Assembly (NCBI GenBank): GCA_029706075.1
Contig: JAINUG010000039.1
Span: 3,600,001-3,664,000 of the forward strand
Source: Aldrovandia affinis
Lineage: Eukaryota; Chordata; Actinopteri; Notacanthiformes; Halosauridae
DNA length: 64,000 bases
Direction of reading: 5' to 3'
A program made the translations under genes and the position numbers. Each line of letters opens with the position of its first letter. The stretch's first letter is position 1. Shown piece after piece: positions 45,577 to 58,694 of this stretch. Under the pieces are notes generated by a model. It searched no databases. It was given only the letters and a program-made list of their open reading frames with translations, and was not told the origin of the DNA.

Positions 45577-46578
45577 ATGGATCAGAACACCACCACACCT
45601 AACAACAGCTGCAATGTGTACATCTACAAGGAGACAGCCCAGGTCCTCTTTCCCATATTCTACACCATCATCTTCCTGGTCAGCATCTTCGGCAACAGCC
45701 TGGTGCTGGTCACCTGCCTGAAACAGCAGAAACTCAACTCCACCTCCCTGTACCTGGTCAACCTGGCGTGGTCCGACACCCTATTCTCCCTGGCCCTTCC
45801 AGGCAGGATCGTCTACTACATCCGGGAATTCGACTGGCCCTTCGGGGACTTCCTATGCAGGCTGACCACCGTCATCTTCTACACCAACACCTACACCGGC
45901 ATCGCCTTCATGACCTGCATCAGCCTGGACCGCTACCTGGCCATGGTGCACCCGCACCGCCTGCTCCGGCTCAGGAAGGTGGAGGTGGTGCGGGCGATCT
46001 GCGGCCTGGTGTGGCTGCTGGTGTCCCTCCAGACGGCGCCGCTGCTCTTCAGGAGCATGCTCGGCCACAGCGGCAGCCAGCGCACGTGCATGGAGTACTT
46101 CAGGCTGGAGGGCTCGCCCTCCCTGCCTTACCTGCTCCTCCTGGCCTGCTCCGTCAGCTTCTGCGCCCCCCTGGCGATCATCCTGGGCTGCTACACCCAG
46201 ATCAACCTCAAGCTCTCCAGGGTGGCCAGGAAGAACCCGGTGGCCAGCCGCTCCGGGCGCCACCACAAGGCCAACAGCATCATCCTGCTGGTGCTGCTCA
46301 CGTTCGTGGTGTGCTTCAGCCCCTACCACGTCAACATCATGCAGTTCATGGTCCGCAAGATCCTCCGCGAGCCATCCTGCGAGGAGCTGAAGGCCTTCAA
46401 GATGTCGCTGCAGGTCACCGTCTCCATGATGAACCTCAACTGCTGCCTGGACCCCGTCATTTACTTCTTCGCCATCAAGACCTACAAGCAGAGGGTGATG
46501 AGCCTCTTCAGAGGCCGCCTGTCCTTGTCCGTCCCGTCCTCCAAGACCGCGATCGACAACAGCAGCAGCAACACTTAG
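45577..46578 (+). CDS. gpr183: gpr183, oxysterol-sensing G protein-coupled receptor (EBI2)
   Basis: This single-exon frame encodes a 333-aa class A receptor. In mammals GPR183 is a Gi-coupled plasma-membrane receptor for 7-alpha,25-dihydroxycholesterol that guides B, T and dendritic cells. Seven hydrophobic segments are visible. Hallmarks include Cys94 and Cys171 for the extracellular disulfide, DRY at 118-120, CFSPYH in TM6 and DPVIY in TM7. Residues reported for oxysterol binding in human EBI2 (R87, Y112, Y116, Y260) line up with R77, Y102, Y106 and Y250, and the flanking ALPGRI, FYTNTY and FSPYHV match well. N-glycosylation sequons occur at N4 and N9. I chose ATG 45577 (A at -3, G at +4); the frame stays open 39 codons upstream, but that part probably contains intron. 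In a teleost this could be the a or b copy. Third codon positions are very GC-rich compared with the surroundings. Confidence 0.93.
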   Translation: MDQNTTTPNNSCNVYIYKETAQVLFPIFYTIIFLVSIFGNSLVLVTCLKQQKLNSTSLYLVNLAWSDTLFSLALPGRIVYYIREFDWPFGDFLCRLTTVIFYTNTYTGIAFMTCISLDRYLAMVHPHRLLRLRKVEVVRAICGLVWLLVSLQTAPLLFRSMLGHSGSQRTCMEYFRLEGSPSLPYLLLLACSVSFCAPLAIILGCYTQINLKLSRVARKNPVASRSGRHHKANSIILLVLLTFVVCFSPYHVNIMQFMVRKILREPSCEELKAFKMSLQVTVSMMNLNCCLDPVIYFFAIKTYKQRVMSLFRGRLSLSVPSSKTAIDNSSSNT

Positions 46579-47060
46579 TCGGGCTGACTGATCTGCCCAC
46601 GTTGTGGTCATGTTAGAAAGGAAGTCTGATTTGAGATGGGCTCACACCTGAACGAGGTCATTCAAGTGATTCCTAAGCATTCACGGAGTCAATGTTGAAT
46701 AAGGCTTTTAAAAGGCTGCTTTTATCGGTAAATAGGTCAAATGACCATCCTGTTAGAGTGCAAACACAGCAGTCCTCGCAGTGTAAGTAATGCATTAACA
46801 ACCGTGTACAGTGGACATTTACACAAAAAAATGGAAAAAAAAGAAATATGTATTGTTGTGTTAGAACCCAAAGTGTGTCTCATTATTTTGTACAGTGTAA
46901 ATGTTGTTTTTGTGCATTTCCATCCATCTTTTTTGTATAGAGAATAAAATACATATGGATAATTTACTAGAATAGCACTTCATAAGCTAATCTTTAGAAA
47001 TGTGTATGTTAAAAATACATGTCAAAAAATCTAATAAAGACACATCTCTTGGTTTCAATA
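46579..47060 (+). terminator. gpr183: gpr183 3' UTR with two polyadenylation signals
   Basis: AATAAA occurs at 46943-46948 and again at 47033-47038. The second is followed by GT-rich sequence, so the transcript probably ends near 47055. Confidence 0.55.
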
Positions 47061-47935
47061 TTAAACTCTCTGGTGTGAAATGAAATAGAGGGTAGCTATT
47101 TGACAAAGAGGCGACTGGAAGCAATCACTCTTACTGTGTCATGCTTATGTGCATGATTTACCTAGCTAAACAGCTAAAACTATTTATTTTGAGGCTTGTA
47201 GCTGACAAGTTATGAGCTTTGCTATATTCTCTGCTAAATGTGGCACCATTCATTCAGGAATAAATGCAGACACAAAGAATCACACTTAGATTGCAAAGCA
47301 GACCCACTATCTAATTTCAGGTCATTAAGCTAATAGTTAATTTGTGTACCAATGTCATCCAAATTCCTAGCCTCTGTTTGGAATGGGAATGGGTTTAAAT
47401 TCAAAATACATATATACAGCATATATAAACAAACACCAAAGCCCATTTTCAAACAGACTCCAGTTTACAGTCATCAGTGATGTATTTTACTTCAGAATTC
47501 CCTGAGACATAGCAAACCGGTGAATCACCTTGTTTTGACTTGAATATTAATTTTACGTTTGCCAGTGTGGGGAAAACCAGAGTGTTATCTGAAACAATTA
47601 TTGGAGTCTGACATTTACAAAAAAGGTCAATTCTTTTCAATTCAACAAAACTTTGGGTTTGTTAGGTTTGTCAAAATAATACCAAAAAGTGTGCATTTTG
47701 TTATTACAAAAAAATTTGAGCAATTCATTAGTCTTTTATCAATTTATCTGCACAAATCGACACCAGCCAAAGCAGCAACCATATGCAGTTAGTTAAACAT
47801 GCCATTTAATGTCATCTGATTTTATGGTCATATCTATACGTTTTTTTAAATAAATATACCTCTGCATCTTAACACATTGAGTTCCCTGATGAAAATTCCT
47901 ATACCACATTCAGAAACATCAAAACTGGAGACTCA

Positions 47936-48235
47936 TGGCCCACAGAGACCGGGGTTCAATTCCCCATCCCGCCAGAGTCGGCTCTGGCCAGGAGTGCCAC
48001 CAGGGGCGGCGATTGGCTGTCCGCCCCAGGGAGGGAGGAGGGAAGCCGACAGGACGTTTGCTGTGCATAAGAGTGGCCCTGTAGTACCGGGTTACGGTCG
48101 ACAGCCTGGTGAGTGTCGCCTTCGTCACTACCGGTCACAGGACTACGGCAGCGAACTCACATTACTAGGGGGGATTGACATAAAATAGTGGGTCTAATTG
48201 GCTACTAAATTGGGAGAAAATGGGATAAAATCAGA
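47936..48235 (+). repeat. tRNA-derived SINE, family C
   Basis: It begins near a B-box-like GGGTTCAATTCCC and has a GC-rich body (GCCACCAGGGGCGGCGATTG). It ends GGCTACTAAATTGGGAGAAA followed by A-rich repeats. A related copy in the other direction lies at 58695-58990. Confidence 0.55.
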
Positions 48236-48239
48236 AACA

Positions 48240-49958
48240 AAATCTTTAAAAAAACAAAAAACTGGAGACTAGAACTGAAACTGGTTTGTCAGCCTTACCC
48301 TAATTTACATATGGAATGCACATTGTCAGTTTCCATTTGACATTTTAGATACATATAAGCAGTTGAGAATTGTTTTATCTTAGTTTTCTAAGAATCAAAC
48401 ATTTTCAGAAAACATATTTTTGATGTTTTGAAACACACGGCGTACTGAAAGAGTGACTAACTGGAGAAAGAATTTCAGAAGCAAGATTGTTGCCGACACA
48501 CGGCTCTGCAGCCACAAAAAAGGAGACAGAGCGGGACATGTGGGAGGATAATGCGGTGAGGCAGTGAGAGGAGGGGACTGCACAAGAATTCTCTCTCTCG
48601 CTCTTCACTGACTCTCCTTCCTGCCCTATTTCACTTTCAACCATTACCCATAAGTCTGCAAAAATTGCAGTAGATTTTTTTTTTTTTTTTTTTTTGAAGA
48701 GACAGGTGGCCTTTCACAATCTGGGTTTTTTGACTGCATTTCTACACGTAGGTCTTTGTCAAAGTTTACCAGAATGGTTACAAGAAAATGCAATCACTTA
48801 AATTGTTTCCCTCCACAAACAGTTTGGCAAGTTAAACCAAATGTTTATATGAAGAAAAGAATTAGCATTTGCCTTTCATTCAAATCTTTAATTCAGTCTT
48901 GCCAAGAACTGTGAGATTTTTACTGAAGACATTTTACATCCAAGTCCAAATGAATTATGAATTTTACATTCATGTCATCAAGGTAGAGTCCCTTGCCATG
49001 GCTACATTCTTGAAAGTTACATTTCCAAAATAACTATAAGAATTGGAGCCTGGAAATCAACATTTACCCTTATGTTTTGCCTTTTAAAACCAGCACAAAA
49101 GTCTATACAAACAGGCAGCCCTTTGTGGAGCATTTGACATACGCTCTTGTGAATTTGGCAGCATTGAATGCTTCGGCCTGCTGTGCCAATAACATCTGGT
49201 GAGATGGACAGCCTGTTCATCTGGATAGATTAAGATTTCAGGATGAAAGCTGTATTTACCTATACAACCTCAATGGGTCCTTTAGAGTGCATTGGCGGAT
49301 CAGGTCTTGACACCTGTCTCATCAAGGGTTATGACATTGCTGTACTTCCTGTAGTGGCTAAGCTGTTATTGACATTGCTGAGCTGTTAAAAAGTCCAACC
49401 ACAATAGTGTAGGTATGAGAGATATCGTGACCAGGATCTACCTTTGATATCACTGCACACCATATGATTCTGTAAGGCATGGTGTTCTCTCGATGCATAC
49501 AAAAATTAAAAAATGGCACACATACATTCGATTTTACTTACATTTCAGGTACATAAAAAATCATCAACGTTTGTGTTAAACGTCAAAGTTTGAGCAATAC
49601 CATTAACGTAAAACGTAAATGTTATGTAAACGTAAAAGTTTGAGCAATAACATTAACTTTTGTCATCTTAATTTGTCATCATTACACCATCTGAAGGGAC
49701 CTGTCTTATCTCAGCTCTGTTTGAAGATAACATCTCATGTGTTAGTGTGTGCATTTGCAAAACTAAGTTCTTTATCTTTGTTTGCACATAACTGTAGTAC
49801 GTGAGAAGTAATACATTTCTTGTTTGTTCATGTTAAGAACTGCATTGTGAATGTAAATGTAAAATGTAAATGTGAACATTGGTTGAGAGACTTCATGTAC
49901 AAAGGGGGAAAGATATTTGACATAGCTACAGGCACATACATTATTTTTGCATGCACTT

Positions 49959-49997
<39 letters not shown>

Positions 49998-50330
49998 TGA
50001 GTGCATATGTGTCCATGTGTGTGCTGTTTCTGCATGTATGTCAGTGTGTGTGTTTGTCTGCGTGGGTGGGGCATCTGGTTATGTAAGGTGGGTGTAGATG
50101 GCTTAGATTTCCGTCTAAGGAGAATGTTTCAATTTGAACAATTCTAAGCTCCAACAATGATTATTTACATAACTCTTAGAACGCATCATGGAACCACAGC
50201 CTTCACAAAGAATAATTTACTCCAAGCAGAATTTCCTCCTTGATTAAGATATATTGGCAGGGAGACTCTTTTTTCCCCCCCTTCCAAAAGAGTAGGAGTT
50301 CCAGTGTACAGAAACAGGCCATGTGTTTAG
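48240..50330. other. Gene-free sequence
   Basis: No exons are seen. It contains a poly-T run at about 48672-48694 and a (TG)n tract at about 49962-50000. Confidence 0.45.
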
Positions 50331-50333
50331 TAC

Positions 50334-50750
50334 AGGGGTGGGCAAGCCCGTTCATGGAGGGCCGGTGTGCAGGCATGTTTTTGTCTCCACCAATGAACAA
50401 ATTAGCTGTATACATTAAAGACAGTAAATGTTCCAAATGGGGACACAAGAATAGTCTTCAGCTGCCATTCATGAGCTTATCAAGAAATGTAGCTAAAATG
50501 TCAGATCTTGTAAATGATGGGCTAATTAAATAATAATAATATACGCCATTTAGCAGACGCTTTTATCCAAAGCGACTTACAGTAGTGAATGCATACATTT
50601 TCAGTATATGTGGCCCCAGTGGGGATTGAACCCACTACCTAAGCATTGCCAATGCTGTGCTCTACCAACTGAGCCACAGAGAACCACATTAAATCATTAA
50701 GAGCAGCAGTTGGTATTCAATTCAGAAACAAACACATCCCGCTTGCCCAT
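50334..50750. mobile_element. hAT-type MITE split by a SINE
   Basis: The left end is CAGGGGTGGGCAAGCCCG. Internal text (CAGCTGCCATTCATGAGCTT, then TTAAATCATTAAGAGCAGC) matches the MITE at 34256-34669. SINE family A interrupts it at 50533-50688. The right end is eroded. Confidence 0.55.
50533..50688 (-). repeat. tRNA-derived SINE, family A (nested)
   Basis: Complete copy on the minus strand: head GGCTCAGTTGGTAGAGCACA, a B-box-like GGTTCAATCCC, and tail TAAGTCGCTTTGGATAAAAG. It is inserted in the middle of a hAT MITE. Confidence 0.85.
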
Positions 50751-50759
50751 CAATATTCG

Positions 50760-53545
50760 CCGTAAAAGCGTAAAAGTGAAATGACAGTTCACGGGAGCAA
50801 ACCAAACCAAAAGGGCACTGAGAGGACACTTGCCCATCAGGAGGGCACAGGGGCGTGTGCAGCTTGCCAGCTCGGCGCGGATCCTCCGCATGCTGCCCCA
50901 CCTAGTCCTGCACGGCCTGGTGCAACACGTCCTGCAGCTTCTGCACCGCCTCCATGTCCTCTATGTGCATGGAGTGTGCGAGGTTCAAATGCACCGTTTA
51001 AACAGCACGCTTCCCCTCCAAACAGCGCAGGTACAAACCGCAACTTATGAAGTTTGATTTCAAGTGAAGTTTGTCCTTTCACTCCTGCGTCGGTATGGAC
51101 CTGGAGTCATGACAGCAGCTCTTTCACCCCTATCCGTGCATGTGCCTGGATGGCAGGAAGACAGGAATAGCAGGAATACGATCCTACCTTATTCCATGTT
51201 GCCAGCAGAGGGCAATATTCCTCTTTTTTTATCCTCACCCCTGGAGTACCTCACCTGCTCACATGATTTTACAGTGTTTTTTGTATTGTAATAGCCTGAC
51301 AATATAATATAGTAACATTAATAATAAAACATCCTCCCAACATGAATCAAAATTACAAAGCTCTAATCTGTTTGAGGACATTGCATTGCTTTCCGAAGGT
51401 AACTTCTTACTGATGACTGTAACATTACAGTACATAACAGTACAGTAGTAGTGCTCACTCAGGGATTTGATACTACAACCAACAGGCTATAAGCCCAGAT
51501 GAGTGTTTACCTTGAGTGGGTTCAGTGGGGAACTCTTTGGTGCCATTTTCAATACTGATTCGTAGTAGAGCAATGCTTTAAGTTATTCATGTGTTCATGC
51601 ACTTAAGAGGAAAAAAATTATACATTTGATTGAATATTCCTTACCTTTTCCAATGTTCGCTGGAAAACTTCCAACTGGAACATGGTTCCACATTTTGTAG
51701 TTTTAGTGGGTTGAAATCTCCTCACCTGCTAATATCACATTTATTTTAGATTACTACACTTAGTGGGTGTGGCTGCCTGGTGATGCAAAATGCATCACTC
51801 GGGAAGATTTCTTCAGGACAGGAAATGGACATCTGAAGGTTGGTATGTTGTAATTGGGACTTCTTTTGGGGACCATATTAATTGGTGGAGAGATGAATTT
51901 GCCATTAAGAGGCAGAGCCAGATCAGCTTCTCACCAAATTTCTATAATGTTTCTTTGTGCTCAGGAATAGTTCTTGTAATTGTCATTGCTTTTTGCATTC
52001 TGTGTTGTTTGCCAGAATAGCCTTGCAGCCTTGTGATGTAAATACAGTTTCCAACAGTCCTGTATTAGCTGGGACGTCTTGTATTTTAGCCAAAAACACA
52101 GGATGCTTGTTATTTGTTTACTCTGCACTGCAAATATAATTAATAGCTACTAACAGCTAACATCAGCACCAACTTGCCAGCGCATTGCCTATTTGGGCAA
52201 GGCAATGCACTGGCAAGTTTAAAAGCCCAGATCCAAATGTGAGAGAGGGATGGGAACACAAAAAAGAATAGGAAGTAACTGTGGACCATTGAGATTCACC
52301 ATGGACACTGTCCTGCTGGAATTAGATGGGGCATTTAAACTGGGCAGGATTCAAGGATTTATGTCAGAAAACTGACAAAGTGATGCATGCGGTCTATCTG
52401 GAAGTCGTGAAGAGAAATATTACCAGTGCCATGAAGGGGGAGACACCCATTGAACATTGTCTGGAATCAATCATACATGTGACATTTGATAGCATCTGTT
52501 GAGACAAATTGAAACCAAGAAGCCCCTTAGCATCAGATGGAACGTTTGCATTTTGAATTCTGAGGTGCTTCCGTTGACAGTTTGGAGTATATTAATCATT
52601 CAGTTCAAGTGTACTTTTTTCAAAAAACAACAGCCCTACAACACAACTATTCTTCACAACAGATTGCCAAACTGAACCCGTCATATAGCACAAGACAAAA
52701 GTTATAGGTTAAATGCTAAAGTTATAAAGTTCAAGTTATATATATACATATATACATACATATATATATATATATACATTCACAAAGATAACATATTGAA
52801 ATGTTGTATTTTGCACTAAACATGCAATTCCATAGTGTACACATGCAGTCAACTAGTATGCTTTGTACAAAAGCTTGGTTTAATACTTGATTCTGATTGG
52901 TTGAGAGGATATTGAGTTCCCTATAACCTGCATGGAGAAACATAGAAATGCACAGTTATGAAGTAGCTCCAGCCAAGTGGCCTCAACCCTGTTCCAAACG
53001 AATTCACAAGCCCATCCGACATTGTATTTCAATTGAACATTCATGCCATACCATGCCAAAACAATGGCAGACAAAGTAACAAGTTTAGAACAAAAACAAT
53101 GTTTGGTTTTGTACAGAACATATGGAGTCCACATATAGTTTTTTAGAATTGTATTATCAGTTTTGCGAACCTGGTGAGACATTTTGTCAATAAATGCAAC
53201 TAAGCAATTGAGAAACTGTAAATGAAATATTTTATGCATGTATAAACAAACATACAGTATACTTAGGTATTTCCTATTCCTATATCATGATCATATTAAT
53301 CAGATCAATATCATTATATTCATCATATCATTTGTAATGCTTGTTCTGCTGGCCGTTACTGACTTACGTAACTGACACATTGTTTTGAAGCAGAGACTTG
53401 TTTGTATGAAGGTCGTTTTTCCCAACTGTGAAATACAGCATGTGTGTACGGATATGGTGAGAGAGCAGCTCCACTCTTCCTGTCTGTGTGAAGAGGCGGC
53501 TCACCTCAGCGTTGTGCGTTACTGATTTATACTCTGATACAGAGT
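50760..53545. other. Gene-free sequence
   Basis: No gene is supported. It has a strong hairpin at 52171-52219 and a (TA)/(TACA) microsatellite at about 52737-52780. The 75-aa frame ending in a hydrophobic segment at 51790-52020 has no recognisable homology. Confidence 0.4.
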
Positions 53546-53550
53546 TTCTA

Positions 53551-53680
53551 AACACACACACACACACATCCACACACACATGCACACACACACATACTGT
53601 ACATGCACGCACACACCCAGGCATACACACATACACACACACACATCCACACAAACATGCACACACACATGCACACACAG

Positions 53681-53732
<52 letters not shown>

Positions 53733-53804
53733 ACACACACACCCAGGCATACACCCCACACACACACACACCCAGGCATACACCCACACACACACACACC
53801 CAGG

Positions 53805-53835
<31 letters not shown>

Positions 53836-53930
53836 AGGCACACACACATCCACACAAACACGCACACACACACACACACACACACAGACACACACACACA
53901 CACCCACACAAACACACACACACAACAAAA
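53551..53930 (+). repeat. Compound (CA)n array with CCCAGGCA-type minisatellite units
   Basis: CA repeats alternate with ACCCAGGCATACAC, ATCCACACAAACA and related units that recur several times, so the tract is partly a minisatellite. All His/Thr or Cys/Val frames here are repeat artefacts. Confidence 0.95.
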
Positions 53931-54439
53931 CATATAGATACAAGATGCAAGATACATACTTGTATTAACGTTACCATACCAAGCAAAACCATTACCAATG
54001 CATTGTTTGGGTAGCTCTTGTCGTAATGTAACTACAGAACCTCTGTGTCAATATTCATGTTTTTAGGGTGTTCTGTCCCATCATAAATTATGGTTCTTTA
54101 AAAGTAGATGTTCCACTGAATCGCTCAACGGCATCACAGTGTAGGCTCACACAAATGTTCTCCCCCTACGCCGTTTCAGGTAAGTCTATGACAATGGCAC
54201 CCTTTGAGGCCGAATGATAATGACAGAGCTAATTTCATAACAACAAGAGGCTCCATTGAGCCCTTCCAGACTCAGCATTTTGCCCACTCTCTGAAGAATA
54301 GAGTGTACAGCACTGTGGCAGGCCTAGTCTTGAAACCCCCAAAGGTGCCTCTGCTTATACTTTGTGTCCTGATAAGTTATCCCATGCATTACAGTGAAAG
54401 CGCTCTTGGAGGAATTCAGTAAGAGAAGCACTCGGAGGC

Positions 54440-54720
54440 TGTAAATTACGGCTGCGTCTTGTTCCCGCGGTCTCAGGGTAGTTGCTAAAAACGATTACGT
54501 AAACGAAGACAGCCGCAAACCATCACCTGAAATATTGCGCACCTCTATTATCGGGCAGCTTTGCGGCGTGCCTGGGTTCTGCACGGGTGTCAGGATCAGC
54601 AGGGAATATGATAAAGACGATCGCGATGATGCTGTGTACATACTGGCGAGAGAGCTGTTGAATGCGGTTTCCTGTGCTGTCCGCTCAGTATACCCTTTCG
54701 CCCAGTGCGTAAAATATTCG
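54440..54720. promoter_or_regulatory. Possible conserved non-coding block
   Basis: A unique, CpG-containing block stands out from the AT-rich surroundings. A plus-strand frame crosses it but resembles no protein I know. Regulatory use is a guess. Confidence 0.2.
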
Positions 54721-55395
54721 TGCTAACAATGCGCTGGTTACTGTAACGTTCATTGTTTTAAATTCTCATTTTAACGAATGCCACTGTATTGCAGAACAGG
54801 GCATCTGCACATACATTGTCTTTCATTTGGAATTTATCATATGTGTTTATGTATATAGGAGTGTGTTTTTATTACAAAAAGTCAAAACATATTGTCAATA
54901 GCTGAGCCGATAACATTTTATCAAGCGGAGACAAGCAATTTGTCACCGTCTCGTCTCCCAAGATTAAATTATGAACCGCCAGGAAAGTAGAAATCATATG
55001 TGTGTGATTTATTGTATGCAATCTGTTTTGCGAGGTGTTGTGTTCACTTCCTGTAAGATGAAGCTCTGATCAGAGTAAATCATTCTCAACCTGGTGTGGC
55101 CCAAACCCAACAAACATCAAAGACTGCCTCGTTACTGTGACACAACAGACGATGCAAACTGCTTTAATGTAACACAAGGATTGTGTGCGCACCATGTGTG
55201 CATGGATAACCTAGAAATAGAAGAAGTCCTGGTAGTCAAAAATTCTACGTGCTACTTAACTTGACTTCACAATTGCATTTAATATATTGTACATGGATGG
55301 ATTTGTGCAGGCATATAGATCTGAACAGATGCATGACATACCACATTTAATATTGGTATGAATTATATCATGAATGAGTTACAAATGCAGTGAGG

Positions 55396-55597
55396 CAGGG
55401 ATCTCCAGTCCTGGAGGTGTCGCAGTGTCTGCAGGCTTTTGTGGTTCCCTTTCAATCATCGGCCAATTTAGGCCTTCTACACGAGGTGTGTGAATTCATC
55501 AGACAATCAATTACTTAAATTAAGCACTCCTGTGCTGAAGCACACCAGAAACCAGCACACACTGCAGCTCTTCAGGATTTCAGTTTGAGACCCCCTG
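55396..55597. mobile_element. hAT-type MITE
   Basis: The left end CAGGGATCTCCAGTCCTGGA and inverted right end CAGGGGGTCTCAAACTGAAA are flanked by CAGTGAGG and CAGTAAGT (six of eight identical). Confidence 0.55.
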
Positions 55598-57304
55598 CAG
55601 TAAGTTGCATTCGCTTTCATTTGCCACTAGATGGCAGCATGAATTTCCACATATAACTTACTATTATCCTCCTCTGCTGGCGGGATGTTGCCCCTAGAAG
55701 CCTTGGACCCTCAATTAATTACACCTATTAATTAATACATTTACAGAAAAAAGACTTGAGCTGACAAAGCTGAGCCAGACTTGATGAAAACTCTCGTCTA
55801 GATACAGAGAGGAGAGACTGCATGTGCGCGAGGACAACACATTGGAAGGAAAAGCTGAGGAAAAATTGCGAGTTATTGCGTTTTTTACGTCTTTCATTAG
55901 GCCAATTTTAAAAGCTTGATAAGCAGCTGTTGCACTCTGAAAAAAGCGACGCATAAAAGCGAGTGTCACTCAAATTTGAATGAGGATACAGTTTTTTATG
56001 CCTTTTGTGCAGAACACAAATGAGCCACTGTGTGCAGTGACCATCTGTTTGTTATTTGATATGTGTGAATACATGCTGTAATGACTTTGTTTGTGAATCA
56101 CTCTGTGATCGGACACATAAGGGCCCTAGATGAGCAGTTTTCAATGCTAATTATATAATTGGACACAATAGTCGATGACAAATTGAGACACGCGAAGCTA
56201 GCCAGCTGTGAAGTGAATATGCAATCATTGTATAATCCTATAATTCTGCCTATTCAGCTTAATAGAGTTTGTCTCTCAGTGCACTTTCAAGTAATGATTA
56301 GCGATTACATAATCATATTTGCTCTGTAAACAGTAGTGCTTCATATTTTCCCTATAACCCTTCATTGATTTTTACTTTCATAATCAGGTTTTCTCGTGCA
56401 CGCGCCAAGAACAAAACACACCCTGAATAATATGCTTGTAAAATAAAGCTAACTCAATAAACGCGTTCATAAATTAATATTCCATTTTCAATAAAAATAT
56501 ACTAATTCCCTTTACATAGTGGTCTTCATTCACTCCACTTTTTGCATCAAAAGAAGCTAAAATGAACACAAAATATAAAACAACACCAGATGTACGACTG
56601 GATATAAAAAGATCTTCACAATCTAATGAGATTAGTTTAAAAGCAATCAAAGATCCTGACAATATACATCAATAAAAAAATGAAAATAAAAAAGGAACCT
56701 CATTATATTTTATGTTCGCCAACAAAGGACTGGAAAATGTAGAGAGAATGTTTTCGCTATAACCCCCCACACACCTTCTCTGCATCATTACTGTTGTCAT
56801 GTTGTTGCTATTAGAGGAGCATGGAAACTTAAAAGCGTTCTCCTCCTAATTACGTACTTTCCCAATCCGCTTTGTAGGTTACATTGTTTCCTGGGTTAGA
56901 GTTTGAAGCCACCAGCTGTCTTCATTTCAGAATAGTTTAATGTACATCCCCACAGGCGTATAGTGGGTACTTTGTTATGGTGCAAAAGTAAATATTTCCA
57001 AGTAACTATGGGAAAATGAGAAGCCTTATTTCACTACAGAAATTCTATACTGTAAGTCTGTTTACAGTTTAGGTAAGGCTTTTTACATAATATAGAGAAA
57101 ATGCAATGTTAGCTTACTATTAATATTAATTCATTTGATTCATTACTGATATTAATATCAAAATTGCAGCCCTTGTGGGACATGCAATATATCAGTAAAG
57201 GACAATAGAGAAACCATAATAACTGAACCCCTATTTACTCCCTTTCAGACAAATGCAATAGGTAAACTTTGACTTTTTCATTTTCTTTACAACAAGAAAC
57301 TATA

Positions 57305-57480
57305 GCAGGGTTCCCAACCCTGGTTCTGGAGGGCCACAGGGCATGGCTAGTTTTTGTTTTCACCTTAAAATAAACAACCAATTCAGACCCAAGAAACCAT
57401 GTTTTTTGAGTTAACTGTGTAATCAACTGCTTTAATTGATTAATTAAGTGCTGACAGTGACACAGCCCTCCAGAGGAAAG
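57305..57480. mobile_element. hAT-like MITE fragment
   Basis: It begins CAGGGTTCCCAACCCTGGTT, with CTGGAGGGCC and a reversed CCCTCCAG near the end. The right terminus is not clear. Confidence 0.4.
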
Positions 57481-58325
57481 AGCGAATACCACTGATATTC
57501 AGTGATAGCTTCACAATTGGAGGGAGGGTTCCAATCGGCAGGGTAAAACCCTATCTCATCTCACAACAGCAACTGCTCTGGCCACTCAGGCACCCACAAT
57601 CGCCTGCACCAGTTTTGCCAGTTGGCATTTGTACATTTCAACTAAACATTCACCTTTTTAACTTTCCATTTAACTGACTGGATTTGTTTTATGTTTTCTC
57701 TGACACAATGCAATGTAGCCTATATCTAATTTCAAAGCTGAATCACTGAAGAAAGTCACAAACTGAACAGAGCGGCATATGAAGCAAACATAACTAGATT
57801 TAACTGAAGGGAAACGATGGTGGTCACATGATCAGATTAGCAACAGGTGCTGACATTGGAAACAGGTTCTGAAGATAAAAAGATTAATATGCTCAGATGA
57901 AATGAGTGGTATTCCCTTTAGTTAACAGGAGAACATAAATGATCACATTGCGAATCATTTCCATCAATTACAATTTATCAAAAAAGTCCAATCAAATAAA
58001 TGATTAGACTAATTAAATAATTAAGAGCAGGAGTTGGCATAAAATCCCGAAATGGATTTGCCCATGTTGTGCACTCTTGTCTCCTCAAAATGGCCACATG
58101 TTCTCTTTATCTGTTAATCGTCCTTGTACTTTGAGTGGCACAGTTAGTAAACACCTAAAGGGGTGATCAGACAGGCCAACAAAGCTGTCAAAAGACTAAG
58201 TCACCAGTCTACAAAGCCAAGCCTCTCACCTAAAATGCGCATCTAAAACAGTGAGAAAAAGTTATTTTACCTTTAACCAGACATTATAGCAGTTGTATCC
58301 ATATTAGGGAAACACTAAATACTTA

Positions 58326-58549
58326 TTACATTACAGGCATTTGGCAGACTCTCTTATTGAGTGCAATTTACAGAACGATATACGCATTTATTTTACATAC
58401 AATCCATTTATACAGCTGGACATTTACTGAAGCAATTCAGGTTAAATACCCTGCTCAAGGGTACAACAGCAGTGCCCCACCTGGGAAGTGAACCTGCAAC
58501 CTTTCCATTACAAATCCAGTTCCCTCACCATTATCCTACACTGCTGCAT
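58326..58549 (-). repeat. tRNA-derived SINE, family B
   Basis: Nearly full length, with head AGTGTAGGATAATGGTGAGG, body TTGTACCCTTGAGCAGGGTA and a tail in which the stem-loop has diverged. Confidence 0.75.
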
Positions 58550-58694
58550 CCCATTTCCGTTGCGTGGCAATAGCCAAGCAAGAGGGGAACACAGCTTTGG
58601 TTTTCAATCTGACACTTCTGCTTTGAATCCTTGCTCGTAAGATGAAATAGTTCTCAGCTGGTAATAGTTTTTTTAAATGATTATTTATTTCAGA

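Noticed and set aside
51790-52020. 75-codon frame ending in a hydrophobic segment
   Set aside because: No recognisable homology, no splice context and weak codon bias. Most likely chance.
53364-54014. Long frames over the CA array
   Set aside because: Same cause: simple repeat translated in every frame.
54535-54726. 63-codon frame in a CpG-bearing block
   Set aside because: It does not match any protein I recognise and lacks splice sites in register. Listed only as a possible non-coding block.
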